This document shows, one piece after another, positions 15,550 through 23,218 of a DNA stretch of 35,489 bases. Origin of the DNA: Candidatus Gastranaerophilales bacterium (GTDB lineage Bacteria > Cyanobacteriota > Vampirovibrionia > Gastranaerophilales > Gastranaerophilaceae); the NCBI GenBank assembly GCA_944325025.1, contig CALUYN010000018.1, forward strand, positions 1 through 35,489, in the 5' to 3' direction. The notes beneath the pieces are model-generated. The model was not told the origin of the DNA and ran no database searches. It was given only the letters and a program-made list of their open reading frames with translations. Position numbers and translations under genes: made by a program. Every line of letters starts with the position of its first letter. Positions within the stretch are counted from its first letter, which is position 1.

Positions 15550-16809
15550 ATGCAGGATGTAGAACTTTTAATGCCGGCAGGCAATTTGGAAAAACTTGAA
15601 TATGCCGTAAAATACGGCGCTAATGCTGTTTACCTCGGAGTTGTAGATTTTAGCCTTCGTGCAATGCGGAAAGGCAGTCTGATTACTATGGAAAATTTAA
15701 AACAGGCTGTTGATTTAGCTCATTCACTCGGCGCAAAAGCTTATGTCACAATAAATATCTTTGCTTTTAACAATGATATAAAGCAGTTGGAAGCTTGTCT
15801 TGATAGATTTAAAGATGCAAACCCTGACGCATTTATTATAAGCGATTATGGTATTTTAAACTTAATAAAACGTAATATTCCTGATGTGCCCCTTCACATA
15901 AGTACACAAACTAACACATTAAATTATGAAAGTGTGAAATTCTGGCGTGATTTAGGGGCAAGCAGAGTTATTCTGGCGCGGGAACTTCCTATTGCAGATA
16001 TTGCAGAAATCAGACGTCAGGTTCCTGATATTGAATTGGAGTGTTTTGTACATGGTGCGCAGTGCGTATCTTTTTCCGGAAGATGCCTTTTAAGCGATTA
16101 TTTTTCAAAAGGAGAACGTAAAGCAAATCACGGGAATTGTACACAGCCTTGCAGATGGAGCTACAAACTCGTTGAAGAAACAAGACCTGGTGAATATTTA
16201 GAGATTAATCAGGATGACAGAGGGTCGCATATTTTAAGCCCGAAAGATTTATGTCTTGTAAAAGAGCTTCCTCAATTGATAGAAGCCGGTGTTGATTCTT
16301 TAAAAGTTGAGGGCAGAACAAAGAGTCTTTATTATGTTTCAGCAGTTGCAAAGGCTTACAGGCAGGCTATTGATGAGGTTTTGAAAAATCCTTCTGCTGA
16401 TTTGGAAAAATATTTTATAGAACTCCAAAAAGTTGGGAATCGCGGTTATACTCAAGGATTTGCACTTGGTGATAATAACGGTGAAAGCTACAGCTATAAT
16501 ATTTCAAAAGGGTTGGCAGGGGCAGATTTCCTTTGTGAATTCCATGCAGATACGCCTGTTCCATTTGAGCAAGAGAGCAAAAAATATTTCCCTGTAAAAA
16601 TAAAAAACAAAATGCTTGTTGGCGATGAGGTTGAAATAATTACGCCTGATGAGCAATTTACGGCAGTTGTGGAAAGTATTAAAAATGAAGATGGCGAAGA
16701 TTTGCCGCTAGGGAATACGAATGATGATGTGTATGTTAAATTTTCACAATCGCCAAAAGACCCGAAATATGCACTTGTGAGAACCATAGGAGTAAAAAAT
16801 GTTCATTAA
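15550..16809 (+). CDS. Peptidase U32 family protein, TrhP/YegQ type (tRNA U34 hydroxylation)
   Basis: 419 residues. The N-terminus LLMPAGNLEKLEYAVKYGAN and AVYLG are canonical for the family. The Fe-S/signature region ECFVHGAQCVSFSGRCLLSD followed by GNCTQPCRWSYKLVEE is intact, and LKVEGRTKSLYYV follows. Members of this subgroup (E. coli TrhP, B. subtilis TrhP1/P2) take part in prephenate-dependent 5-hydroxyuridine formation at the tRNA wobble position, while RlhA modifies 23S rRNA; the TrhP assignment is by overall length and motif. A C-terminal beta-barrel domain (~330-419) completes the usual architecture. It overlaps the next gene by 11 bp, so the two are co-translated. Confidence 0.9.
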   Translation: MQDVELLMPAGNLEKLEYAVKYGANAVYLGVVDFSLRAMRKGSLITMENLKQAVDLAHSLGAKAYVTINIFAFNNDIKQLEACLDRFKDANPDAFIISDYGILNLIKRNIPDVPLHISTQTNTLNYESVKFWRDLGASRVILARELPIADIAEIRRQVPDIELECFVHGAQCVSFSGRCLLSDYFSKGERKANHGNCTQPCRWSYKLVEETRPGEYLEINQDDRGSHILSPKDLCLVKELPQLIEAGVDSLKVEGRTKSLYYVSAVAKAYRQAIDEVLKNPSADLEKYFIELQKVGNRGYTQGFALGDNNGESYSYNISKGLAGADFLCEFHADTPVPFEQESKKYFPVKIKNKMLVGDEVEIITPDEQFTAVVESIKNEDGEDLPLGNTNDDVYVKFSQSPKDPKYALVRTIGVKNVH

Positions 16810-17281
16810 ACCGGATTATAATTTGAAAAGTATTTATGATATAAATTTGGAAGAGCTAAAGAGCAAGGGAATAAAGTCTTTGTTGTTTGATTTAGACAGT
16901 ACTCTTATGGCGTCAAAAGCCGGCTGTTATAATGAAAAAACTCTTGAATGGTTAGAAAATGTAAAAAAAGATTTTTTTGTCGGAGTGGTTTCTAATAACC
17001 ATAATCCGGATTATATGGCTAAAGTTTCGCAGTGTACGGATTTCCCTATTGTATTTTGTGCTCATAAGCCTGATACCAGGGTAACAAACGATTTTATGGA
17101 CAAACATGGTTTGAAGCCGGAAACAACTTGTTTTGTTGGTGACAGACCATTGACTGATGTTTTGTGCGGTAAAAAATTAGGATGCACAACAATTTTAGTT
17201 GATTCAATTACTGCTGATATTGAAAAGCCTATTGTGAGATTTGCAAGATGGCTAGAAAGATGTAGTGTTAAGAAATATTAA
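16799..17281 (+). CDS. yqeG: YqeG family HAD IIIA-type phosphatase
   Basis: 160 residues, the usual size. HAD motifs: motif I FDLDSTL (nucleophile and general-acid aspartates), motif II VVSNNH, motif III lysine in AHKPDTR, motif IV VGDRPLTDV. YqeG relatives include cytoplasmic phosphatases of unclear substrate and the mitochondrial Gep4 phosphatidylglycerophosphatase, so a role in phospholipid synthesis is possible. AGGAG lies within the end of the U32 gene, 6 nt before ATG; the reading frames overlap. Confidence 0.9.
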   Translation: MFIKPDYNLKSIYDINLEELKSKGIKSLLFDLDSTLMASKAGCYNEKTLEWLENVKKDFFVGVVSNNHNPDYMAKVSQCTDFPIVFCAHKPDTRVTNDFMDKHGLKPETTCFVGDRPLTDVLCGKKLGCTTILVDSITADIEKPIVRFARWLERCSVKKY

Positions 17282-17364
17282 CATTGTTCCCAAAAAAGAA
17301 GCAAAATTTTTTATTCAGCCGCTTTAATATGACTATTAAAATTAAAGTGTGAAGGAAATTATAC

Positions 17365-18255
17365 ATGACAACTATTATTACAGATAACGGGCAATATAAA
17401 ACCCCAGGATTTTGGACAACGGCAGGTGCTGTTATAGTTGGTTCTGCCGCGCAGAGTGCGGTTGCAAATTCTAATAAATGTATTGCGAGACCTATTTTGA
17501 AAAAAATGAAAGAAGCATCTCAAAGTTGCGATAATAAGACATTAAGGGCAGCAATAAATGATGCATTTATAAATTCTAATTTGTTTAAAAACGGTGTAGA
17601 ATTGCTTGATGTAAAGCTGTTAAAAAATAATAATGCCGGCGAATTAGCTGCAAATAAAGAATTGCGTGAAGCATTATTAAATTCATTACCGAAATTTTTA
17701 AGGGAAAAAGGACCCGCTGAATATATTATAAATATACTTGAAAATATATTTAAAAATGGTAACAATGCTGCATATTTACCTAAAGCAAAGAAAATAGTTG
17801 TAAATATAGACAAATTAGGTGCTAGCGCATTTCATGAAATGGGTCACGCTATTAATCATAACCAAAGTAAGATTTGGAAAGTAATACAAGGCATGAGAGC
17901 TCCTTCTATGATTGCCGGCGGAGTATTTGCATTGACAGCTTTATTTAAACGTAAAAAAATTGAAGGTGAACAGCCTGTTAATACTTTTGATAAAGTGACA
18001 ACATTTGTTAAAGATAATGTAGGCAAACTTGTTCTTGCGTCGTTTGTCCCTATTGTGTCTGAAGAATTAATGGCAACATACAGAGGAAATAAAATGGCTA
18101 AAAAATTATTACCTTCTGAAATGTTTGCAAAGGTCAAAAAGACAAATAGGCTTGGTGCAGTTACATATATTTCTTCTGCGCTATTAACTGCTCTTGCTGC
18201 TTATTCCGCTTCTAAGGTTCGAGATAAAATTGCTGAGCCTAAGAAGATTGCATAA
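17365..18255 (+). CDS. Putative membrane-associated zinc metalloprotease (HExxH, M48-like arrangement)
   Basis: 296 residues. The zinc motif HEMGHAINH begins at H157 (H157, E158, H161). A plausible third ligand is E233 or E234 in SEELMATYRG, ~72 residues later. The spacing and the ExxxA pattern recall M48 peptidases (HTPX/Ste24: HExxH...ExxAD), although the usual aspartate is a threonine. Hydrophobic segments lie near residues 18-35, 182-197, 222-236 and 268-283. There is no classical signal peptide. AAGGAA before ATG gives the start. I cannot place it in a named family with certainty; substrate and topology unknown. Confidence 0.7.
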   Translation: MTTIITDNGQYKTPGFWTTAGAVIVGSAAQSAVANSNKCIARPILKKMKEASQSCDNKTLRAAINDAFINSNLFKNGVELLDVKLLKNNNAGELAANKELREALLNSLPKFLREKGPAEYIINILENIFKNGNNAAYLPKAKKIVVNIDKLGASAFHEMGHAINHNQSKIWKVIQGMRAPSMIAGGVFALTALFKRKKIEGEQPVNTFDKVTTFVKDNVGKLVLASFVPIVSEELMATYRGNKMAKKLLPSEMFAKVKKTNRLGAVTYISSALLTALAAYSASKVRDKIAEPKKIA

Positions 18256-18283
18256 GTTTACAATTAATGTTTAATAATTTAAA

Positions 18284-19240
18284 TTAAAACATCTGGATTA
18301 TTAATCCTGAAACAATGCTTATTGATAAAAGGATACCGATAATTTTCATTGTATCTTTGATATTTGCATTGTGTCTGAACAAAATCAGAATTCCAAGTCC
18401 GGCATTTGATAAGAGTCCTGACATTACAGCACCGAAACTTATTGACCCTTTTATTAAAAGCATTGTTAGCGCAATAGATACGGCACAATTTGGAATTAAA
18501 CCTATAAACGCCGTCATAACCGGTTCAAGTATTTTTATTTTTCCGAAAATTGCGTGAAGTGTTGAATGTCCTGCATATAAAGCAATTACAAAATTAAGTA
18601 AAATCGTAATAATCAGAATAAATACAAAAATATTCAATGTGTGTTTGACAGGATGAATTATTAATTCTCTTTTTCTTCTGTGTGAAACACTGTGCTTGCA
18701 GCAGCCTTCATGTTCTTCTTTATCAATTCCGTTGTCTGTTTCTTCCGCAATGGGAATGTACTTATTATCTTTAAGGATAAAGTCAATTAAATATCCCGCG
18801 CAAATCCCGATAACAAGCTTAATTCCTATTATCGGCAGTACAAAGTGTGTCTGTTCAGGCGCGGCCAGAAGTATTGGAATAGCTTCATCAGAGGTTGCAA
18901 GATAAATTGCAATAAGTGTACCTTTGGTAATAAATTTTCTTATATAAAGTGTGCTAGCTATAACTGAAAAACCGCACTGTGGAATAATTGCAGCCAAACT
19001 CCCAATTATCGGGGAGGCTTTTTCCGTATTTTTCATGAAATTATTGATTTTTTCAGAATAAAAGTATTCAATAAATTCAATTGCTATAAATACAATAAAC
19101 AGCAAAGGCAGAACGTGAAAACTGTCTATAACAGCATCACACAACCAGTCAGGCATGCCAAGATGCTCCACAAACGAGTCAAAGCCTGCAAACATGTTTT
19201 CGTTTATTGAATTAATTTTATTAAGGATATCTATAAGCAT
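18284..19240 (-). CDS. ArsP_2-type 10-TM heavy-metal exporter (putative manganese/arsenic efflux)
   Basis: 318 residues, about ten membrane helices. Two related halves are visible: IIPQCGFSVIASTLYIRKF with LATSDEAIPILLA, and LIPNCAVSIALTMLLIKG with LSNAGLGILILFR. Both repeat P-x-C-x-x-S in a helix, an internal duplication typical of this family. The central cytoplasmic loop has EEHEGCCKHSVSHRR, a cluster of Cys, His and Glu suited to metal binding. It lies 26 bp downstream of the TolC-like gene on the same strand, so the two are probably co-transcribed. The family is known as arsenic/manganese exporters mainly by annotation; the real substrate is uncertain. Confidence 0.82.
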   Translation of the reverse strand: MLIDILNKINSINENMFAGFDSFVEHLGMPDWLCDAVIDSFHVLPLLFIVFIAIEFIEYFYSEKINNFMKNTEKASPIIGSLAAIIPQCGFSVIASTLYIRKFITKGTLIAIYLATSDEAIPILLAAPEQTHFVLPIIGIKLVIGICAGYLIDFILKDNKYIPIAEETDNGIDKEEHEGCCKHSVSHRRKRELIIHPVKHTLNIFVFILIITILLNFVIALYAGHSTLHAIFGKIKILEPVMTAFIGLIPNCAVSIALTMLLIKGSISFGAVMSGLLSNAGLGILILFRHNANIKDTMKIIGILLSISIVSGLIIQMF

Positions 19241-19266
19241 AATTTAATGATAATATAAACAAGCTT

Positions 19267-20763
19267 TTAAAGTGATGTTTCTTTATTTTTAATTTTTTTC
19301 TGCTGATGTTTTGTTTCCTTTTCGTCGCAGCCGAGAACCCGGTTCAGATGCTGAATAAGTTCGTCCGAATGATATTGTATTGCATGTTCAGACCTGTGGT
19401 GAATGTCAACCAAATGATAATGCATTGCCATTTCGACCTGAATTAGGGCAATATTATAATTGTAGAGTGAATTTATATATTCCGTAAGCGCTTGAATATA
19501 TTCTTTTCTCGCATTTTGGAGCGCAACATAGTTTAGTTGGTTTGCTTTATACTGGGCTTCTACAAGCTTAAGATTTTCAAGCGACTGCTCAGTTTCTATT
19601 CTCGCGGTTGGAATTTGATCCTGAGCTTTTTCTACGTTATTTAGAGCTCTTTTTACCTCAAAATATAAGTCCTTTTTAAATAACAAAATTTCATTATCTG
19701 CAAGATTAACCTGAGCATCCGCGCCTTTGATACTGTGTTTTAACTCCATTAAATTTACTGATGAAGTCAGATTTACACCGACATGGAAACTGTTATTGTT
19801 TGTCTGATTTGTATGATTAAGTCCGTATCCTGCATCAGCAGTCAGGTCAGGTAAATATGTTTTTTTTATATAAATCAGTGACTGCTCCATTGCTTTTTTA
19901 GTAGAAACCAACACATTTAAATCAGGACTGTTGTCATAGGCAATCTGAACTGCCCTGTCAACCGGAAATGTAAAAGTTTCAGGCATGAAAGGTGTTGATT
20001 TACCCTGATTTTCTCCATAAGCAAAATCGTTTTTATATGAAAAAGTATATGTATCTTTAATATCATAATCCGGCTGATTATCAAGATACATTGAGTTATT
20101 CAAATCAACTTTAGCATTTTTATAATTGTTTTGCGCTTCTATGAGTTTTACTTTAGCATTACTCAAATTTAACTCTGCTGTTGTAAGGTCTGTTTTATTT
20201 TTGTTTTTTGCAAGTTTTACAAAATTTTCGTTTATTTTAACATTGTTTTTTGCAACTTCTAGCATTGCCTTTGCTCTTAAAAGGTTGTAATACTTCATTT
20301 TAACATCAAACAGAGTTGAGCACAGGCTGTCCATAAACTCGTATTCAGCACCGATTTTGTAGAATTCTTCCATTTTAATGTAAGCTGTTGTTTTGCCGAA
20401 ATTCCATATAAGTTTATTTACAGTTACACCAATTGAAGGCAGTTCTCTGTAATGCCCTATATAATAATTATTGTCTGAATTATTTTCGTTATAAAACCCT
20501 GCACCGGCGTTTATTACCGGAAAATACTGTGATTTTGCGATACCTACATTACTTTTTGCAATATCAAGATTGTATTTTTGGCGTCTTATTTTCGGACTGT
20601 TCTGAAATGCAGCGGCAACGCAATCTCCTATAGAAAGAGTCATGTCGTCTTTTACTTTTATGGGTCTGAATAGTTCTTCCTCATCTTCAATCGCAATAGC
20701 GCTTCCGGCTGTAAAAAAAATTAAACTGATAAGCAGAAGGCTGATTATTTTTTTTATATCCAT
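19267..20763 (-). CDS. TolC family outer-membrane efflux protein
   Basis: 498 residues. Signal peptide MDIKKIISLLLISLIFFTA, cleaved near AIA|IEDEE. Two OEP repeats follow: residues ~45-240 (SIGDCVAAAFQNSPKIRRQKY, GIAKSQYFPVINAGAGF) and ~265-450 (AVQIAYDNSPDLNVLVSTKK, TYLPDLTADAGYGL), each a long coiled-coil helical hairpin plus beta-strands of the trimeric TolC tunnel. The C-terminal ~50 residues are histidine-rich (HYHLVDIHHRSEHAIQYH, then KHQQKK), unusual for TolC and suggestive of metal binding. It pairs with the metal exporter immediately downstream; no periplasmic adaptor gene is present. Start: TATAAT six bases before ATG, no ribosome binding site. Confidence 0.9.
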   Translation of the reverse strand: MDIKKIISLLLISLIFFTAGSAIAIEDEEELFRPIKVKDDMTLSIGDCVAAAFQNSPKIRRQKYNLDIAKSNVGIAKSQYFPVINAGAGFYNENNSDNNYYIGHYRELPSIGVTVNKLIWNFGKTTAYIKMEEFYKIGAEYEFMDSLCSTLFDVKMKYYNLLRAKAMLEVAKNNVKINENFVKLAKNKNKTDLTTAELNLSNAKVKLIEAQNNYKNAKVDLNNSMYLDNQPDYDIKDTYTFSYKNDFAYGENQGKSTPFMPETFTFPVDRAVQIAYDNSPDLNVLVSTKKAMEQSLIYIKKTYLPDLTADAGYGLNHTNQTNNNSFHVGVNLTSSVNLMELKHSIKGADAQVNLADNEILLFKKDLYFEVKRALNNVEKAQDQIPTARIETEQSLENLKLVEAQYKANQLNYVALQNARKEYIQALTEYINSLYNYNIALIQVEMAMHYHLVDIHHRSEHAIQYHSDELIQHLNRVLGCDEKETKHQQKKIKNKETSL

Positions 20764-20769
20764 ATATTA

Positions 20770-20775
20770 ATTATA
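20770..20775 (-). promoter_or_regulatory. -10 box for a leaderless TolC-like mRNA
   Basis: TATAAT (20775-20770 on the minus strand), then TAATAT, then the ATG at 20763. A TTGACA at 20788-20783 is only 7 nt away, too close to act with it. Confidence 0.5.
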
Positions 20776-20830
20776 CAACATGTGTCAAGTACAGGTAGCA
20801 AAAATTGTTATTTATATGTTTTACCATAGT

Positions 20831-21445
20831 ATGCAAATTTGTAAAAATTATAGCTATACCCCGAATTTTCAGGCATTACCCGTGGCCAAAGTTATTACTC
20901 CTCAAGAGAAATTAACTCTTGTTCTTCTTGATAAAAATTATGATGGAGAAGCTTTGCAAAAACTTTTGTATTCATTTATGGACGGCAGTATAAAGGATAA
21001 ATTCCCGAATACTTTGCAGGCGGCAATGAAAGTGTTTTTGGAAAATGCGTTTGAATCAATTAATCAAAAAGGGATAAAAGGTGTTATTTCAATAATGGAC
21101 GGTATGCCTACCGGTTTGATTACTTATAATATAGATAAAACTCAAAATGAAATATACATAAATTCTCTTGCTGCCTGGATTCCAAAAAGTCTAAAAAAAA
21201 TTAAGAATAACGGCAGAATGCTTGTAAGGCAAGTGTATGAGGAAGCATTGAATTCAGGTATAACAGAAGTAGCGGTAGTCCCAGGATTTACATCATTACC
21301 GTTTTATGAAAAATTAGGCTTTAAATCAAATGGTCATAAAACTTGTATAAGTTATGACAAAATAAAAAAACAAATTCAAAGTTTAAATCAAAAATTTATT
21401 TATACAAAAGTTACGGATACAAAACCTGTGGATTTGTTGGTGTAA
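20831..21445 (+). CDS. GNAT-like N-acetyltransferase domain protein
   Basis: 204 residues from the ATG at 20831 (MQICKNYSYTPNFQALPV); an in-frame ATG 17 codons earlier adds an unlikely hydrophobic leader. The second half fits the acetyl-CoA-binding core: INSLAAWIPKSLKKIKNNGR then LVRQVYEEALNSG (motif A region, though the usual Q/RxxGxG/A is weak as KKIKNNGRM) and VVPGFTSLPFYEKLGFKSNG (motif B). The N-terminal ~90 residues have no match that I recognise. No good ribosome binding site. The substrate is unknown; confidence in a functional acetyltransferase is moderate because of the weak pyrophosphate loop. Confidence 0.65.
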   Translation: MQICKNYSYTPNFQALPVAKVITPQEKLTLVLLDKNYDGEALQKLLYSFMDGSIKDKFPNTLQAAMKVFLENAFESINQKGIKGVISIMDGMPTGLITYNIDKTQNEIYINSLAAWIPKSLKKIKNNGRMLVRQVYEEALNSGITEVAVVPGFTSLPFYEKLGFKSNGHKTCISYDKIKKQIQSLNQKFIYTKVTDTKPVDLLV

Positions 21446-21478
21446 ATATTATATCTGTTTTGACTTGATCAGCCGTAG

Positions 21479-21497
21479 GTTGGGCTTTTAGCCCAAC
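21479..21497. other. Hairpin after the GNAT-like gene
   Basis: GTTGGGCT-TTT-AGCCCAAC, perfect 8-bp stem, 34 bp after the stop. No T-run follows on the plus strand, so it is a weak terminator candidate or another intergenic palindrome. From here to 21688 nothing else is recognised. Confidence 0.5.
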
Positions 21498-21688
21498 AAT
21501 AAAATATAACTTTAATAGGACTTCAGAATTTTTTTGATTTTATAAGTTTTTAGTCTAATTTTAAAATATTCTTTGTAATTAATAATGTTCTAACAAAGTC
21601 CAATTTCAGACAGTTTAAGAACACTACATAACACAACTTCCGGCAGCTAATAATTTAGTGTGTCGGGCAAGTATGCCCAACCGACCTT

Positions 21689-21999
<311 letters not shown>

Positions 22000-22022
22000 A
22001 GCAATATACTTAATTTATCATT

Positions 22023-22042
22023 AAAAACTTGAAAAATCAAGT
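22023..22042 (-). terminator. Terminator overlapping the nucleotidyltransferase stop codon
   Basis: On the minus strand, ACTTGA-TTTT-TCAAGT followed by TTTTAA; the 5' arm of the stem contains the TGA stop. Confidence 0.6.
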
Positions 22043-23059
22043 ACAAATTTTTATGTTTTCTGGTGCGACAGATTCGCCTGCTCCAATAATTTGAGAATAC
22101 AAATCAACCGTAATCCTACAGTTAGACGCAATTACTGAATTTGAAATATGAATATTATCGCCTATAGTAACATTATCCCAGATTATACTGTTTTCAATTA
22201 CCGAATTTGAGCCGATTGTTACATTTTTGCCTATTGTAGAATGTCCTATAAATTGAACAGATTTATCTAAATTTTCTGTTGCACTTATGTATGCACCGTT
22301 TTTGGTTTCCACAACAGATTCATGCGCAAATGAACATTTGCCGTCAAATACATCTTGTGTGGACTGTTTATATTGTTCAATCGTACCAATATCGCTCCAG
22401 TATTCTTCTACTGGGAAAGTATTTATGGCATGTTTTTCTAGAAGTTTTGGAAAAACATTTTTTGCAAAATCATAAAATGTGTTTTCCGGAATATAGTCAA
22501 ATATTTCGTAGTTGAAAATGTATATACCGGTATTTATAAATGTACTTTTGGCTTCTTCTACAGAAGGTTTTTCCTGGAATTCCGTAATATAACCTTTATC
22601 ATCGGTCACAACAACTCCAAAATGTGAAACTTCTTCCAACGGGATTTTTTTTATTCCGATAGTTGCAATGGCATTAGATTTTTTGTGGATATCAATTCCT
22701 TTTTGTAAATCAGCATTAGACAGCCCGTCAGCAGACAACACAAGAAACGGATTTTCTTTATCAAAAAAGAATTGGCATTTTTTTACTCCGCCTGCTGTGC
22801 CTGAAAGAGTATCTTCTTTAATGTAATTGAAATTAATTCCTAAATTATTGTTTTTATACCTGTTAATAATTTGATCTGCAAGATAGTAAGTATTACAGAT
22901 TACATCGTTGATGCCGATAGTTTGTAGTTTTTCAAACAATATATCCATAACCGGTTTGTTTGCAATTGGTACTAAAGGTTTTGGAACAGCTTTAGTAAGA
23001 GGATCTAGTCTAGATCCTACTCCTGCAGACATAACCATCGCTTTAATCATCCCGCTCAT
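22037..23059 (-). CDS. Sugar-phosphate nucleotidyltransferase (NDP-sugar pyrophosphorylase) with hexapeptide-repeat C-terminus
   Basis: 340 residues from 23059. The N-terminal Rossmann-like domain has the NTP-binding signature MVMSAGVGSRLDPLT and PKPLVPIANKPVM, then LSADGLSNADL (metal/sugar-binding D) and EFQEKPS. The C-terminal ~80 residues form a left-handed beta-helix (IGHSTIGKNVTIGSNSVIEN, IIWDNVTIGDNIHIS). Typical members join NTP to mannose-1-P or glucose-1-P for cell-envelope glycans; GDP-mannose type is likely but not certain. Start: a promoter TTGCAA-N17-TAATAT ends 7 nt before this ATG (leaderless); the longer frame to 23095 would begin inside the -35 element. An ATG at 23050 is the alternative. 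Confidence 0.9.
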   Translation of the reverse strand: MSGMIKAMVMSAGVGSRLDPLTKAVPKPLVPIANKPVMDILFEKLQTIGINDVICNTYYLADQIINRYKNNNLGINFNYIKEDTLSGTAGGVKKCQFFFDKENPFLVLSADGLSNADLQKGIDIHKKSNAIATIGIKKIPLEEVSHFGVVVTDDKGYITEFQEKPSVEEAKSTFINTGIYIFNYEIFDYIPENTFYDFAKNVFPKLLEKHAINTFPVEEYWSDIGTIEQYKQSTQDVFDGKCSFAHESVVETKNGAYISATENLDKSVQFIGHSTIGKNVTIGSNSVIENSIIWDNVTIGDNIHISNSVIASNCRITVDLYSQIIGAGESVAPENIKICT

Positions 23060-23066
23060 AACGGTT

Positions 23067-23095
23067 ATATTACTACAAAAAATAATTAATTGCAA
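23067..23095 (-). promoter_or_regulatory. Promoter of the nucleotidyltransferase gene (leaderless)
   Basis: Minus strand TTGCAA (23095-23090), 17-nt spacer, TAATAT (23072-23067). Predicted start at 23060-23059, the ATG itself. Confidence 0.6.
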
Positions 23096-23218
23096 AAAAT
23101 AAATAAACCAAATAAGATGTTGCGAATTGTAAATTCCTTGTAATATTCTCTAAAGTTTACAAAAAATACTGCCGTTTAATAGTTTAAGTAAAAAATTGTC
23201 ATGTAGAGGTTATACAAA

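Noticed and set aside
20783-20788. TTGACA as -35 of the TolC-like gene
   Set aside because: Only 7 nt from the TATAAT; the spacing cannot form a sigma70 promoter with it.
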